Assembly (NCBI GenBank): GCA_001931905.2
Contig: MSJI02000922.1
Location: forward strand, 1 to 42,714
Direction: 5' to 3'
From: Cladosporium sp. IMV 00045
Taxonomy: Eukaryota > Ascomycota > Dothideomycetes > Cladosporiales > Cladosporiaceae
DNA length: 42,714 nt
A model generated the notes under the pieces. The model was not told where the DNA came from, did not search any database, and saw nothing but the letters and a program-made list of their open reading frames with translations. Below are positions 41,663-42,714 of the stretch, in pieces; positions within the stretch are counted from its first letter, which is position 1; every line of letters begins with the position of its first letter. A program made the position numbers and the translations under genes.

Positions 41663-41790
41663 CCAAGCAACCAAGCAAGTGTCAAGCGCTTGGGAGAGTG
41701 ACGCTTGATTGACTGATCAGCTTCCTAATATTTAATTGATTGACTGCTTGATTAAGCGCTTGATCAAGCATCAAGCAGTGCTTGATTGTG
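41663..41790. repeat. CTTGAT/ATCAAG palindrome-rich tract, possible hAT terminus
   Basis: Contains CAAGCGCTTG (41683-41692), AAGCGCTT (41754-41761), CTTGATCAAG (41759-41768) and repeated TTGATTGACTG. The last motif also occurs in the left subterminal region of hAT 1 (near 17584). No transposase lies next to it, so this could be a solo end or a small non-autonomous element. Confidence 0.4.
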
Positions 41791-42298
41791 CAAAAGTCTT
41801 ACGATAATTAGGGAGAGAAGGTACCACAGGAAAGGCATACCTAGGTCGAGCTGAGTAGGCGCCACTAACGCATGGGTTGTGCGAACATCGCGCAACACTA
41901 AGCGCGTGAAGTGCGTGAAGTGCATGATATCGCAAGGATCAAAGCGAGTAGATGAGAAGTAACATGCACAGCCCGTGGGAGCAAATGGCAGCGTGCAGAC
42001 AGAAGGCAGGCGGAATGACTTCCAAGGCGAAGGTAGAGCGGGAGGAGAATGAGCATTAAAGAGAAATAGAAAACAGAAGCAGCTGGGCAGACGCTGGTCC
42101 CATCGTGCAAGAATGTTTAGAGCAGTCAGGGCGCAGTTCGACGACACATATGCATGGAGTGGTGAGGTAGGAGTGGAGTATAGTTCATGGAAGTTCTTCG
42201 CGCTACGTTTTTCAGGACACAAGTATCGATGTATTGTGATCAAATTTTTCGTGACGAGGAATCACGTGCGTGGTTGCATTGCTATCTGTCAGCTTTAT
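41791..42298. other. Downstream region of the edge regulator, nothing recognised
   Basis: No coding family recognised on either strand. It presumably includes the 3' untranslated region of the gene at 42299. Confidence 0.35.
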
Positions 42299-42714
42299 TT
42301 AAACCTCATTATTGACCGCGAAAATGGGCTCCAAGATGGTCCAGGCCCACTGTGCGGTCGCATCGACCTGTCTCGAATCGTCCAGCCACTTCAGCATCAG
42401 CAGTGCCGTTCCCTCAAGCTCCTCATCGCTCACACGCCCGGCACAAACCCTTTGAAGCATTCCATTATCTCTTGTCATTTGCAAGACCAACAATACTCCG
42501 ATAGAGTTCTGTACCCATGTGAACAAATGCGGTACTACTCTCTTTTTGCCTCGAGGTGGCGCCATGAATATCGGCCACGAGCACGCAGCTTGGATCGCGA
42601 TCAAACAACAGCTAGCATCTTCCTCCGTCACTAGTTCAGGGAAGTGCAGGACTTTGTACACGAATGGCCGATATAACATGTAACGTGCGTGATAGAAGCG
42701 AGTGCGCAGCTCGG
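42299..42714 (-). CDS. C-terminal end of a fungal-type transcription factor (partial)
   Basis: The frame is open to the right edge and ends at 42299. It begins within ELRTRFYHARYMLYRPFVYK and continues with WVQNSIGVLLVLQMTRDN and then ALLMLKWLDDSRQ, ending WAWTILEPIF. This order is typical for the C-terminal part of Zn2Cys6 regulators of the fungal-type homology family. The DNA-binding part would lie beyond the window, so the zinc cluster is inferred, not seen. An intron within the visible part is not required. Confidence 0.7.
   Translation of the reverse strand, partial: ELRTRFYHARYMLYRPFVYKVLHFPELVTEEDASCCLIAIQAACSWPIFMAPPRGKKRVVPHLFTWVQNSIGVLLVLQMTRDNGMLQRVCAGRVSDEELEGTALLMLKWLDDSRQVDATAQWAWTILEPIFAVNNEV

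Noticed and set aside
1..42714. CRISPR array, bacterial operon, tRNA or rRNA genes
   Set aside because: No regularly spaced direct repeats, Shine-Dalgarno-led gene runs, tRNA box B motifs or rRNA-like segments were seen; the window is fungal.

Overview
The window reads as chromosomal DNA of a filamentous ascomycete fungus. Evidence: split genes with short introns (about 48-76 bp, GT...CTAAC/CTGAC...AG), several Zn2Cys6 regulators with the intron placed inside the zinc cluster, a con-10-type KGG protein, an SNF1/AMPK beta subunit, Fot1/pogo and hAT transposases, and a Tad-like LINE. I cannot name a genus. Repeat families, truncated genes and short interstitial TTAGGG/CCCTAA runs suggest a transposon-rich, possibly once subtelomeric, accessory region.

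Layout. 1-3600: repeat copy A, a five-exon Zn2Cys6 regulator (840-2955) with an abnormal first splice donor, a telomere-like motif, and a relic of a pogo transposase. 3701-about 8000 (-): frameshifted Tad-like LINE, most of its endonuclease missing. 8406-9000 (+): compact GFA-family gene with a GC-AG intron. 9230-9510 (-): repeat copy B. 11231-12117 (-): short-chain dehydrogenase. 14666-15143 (+): short, apparently frameshifted Zn2Cys6 regulator. 15513-21570: transposon nest in which an apparently intact hAT element with perfect 19-bp terminal inverted repeats joins two different truncated hAT elements, one of which abuts a truncated host gene. 22142-23221: a MITE-like element and a foldback element upstream of a ComA/phosphosulfolactate synthase-like gene with a probable mitochondrial presequence (23476-24504). 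24990-27784: a complete Fot1/pogo element with TA duplications and an intact DD35D transposase, carrying a 5'-truncated LINE in its 5' non-coding part.

27919-31040 is the most conserved stretch: SNF1 beta subunit, then a relic of a Fot1/Pot2 transposase in the gap upstream of it, then a con-10-type gene. A fragment duplicated from the beta-subunit gene lies at about 31300-31450. 32527-35139 is a second large Zn2Cys6 regulator with an apparently exonised intron and a GC-AG intron. 35560-37340 holds a diverged duplication, repeat copy B' and a degenerate paralogue of the 840-2955 regulator. 38314-39165 is a bZIP regulator with two basic-region-like segments. 40480-40760 is repeat copy A'. A third large Zn2Cys6-type regulator enters from the right edge (42299-42714, -).

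There is no sign of one operon-like system. The host genes (regulators, dehydrogenase, GFA enzyme, ComA-like enzyme, SNF1 beta subunit, con-10) look like independent genes scattered between mobile elements. The most unusual biology is in the transposon architecture and in splice-site decay of the regulators. No tRNA, rRNA or CRISPR array was seen. Exon boundaries were inferred by eye from splice motifs and reading-frame continuity.
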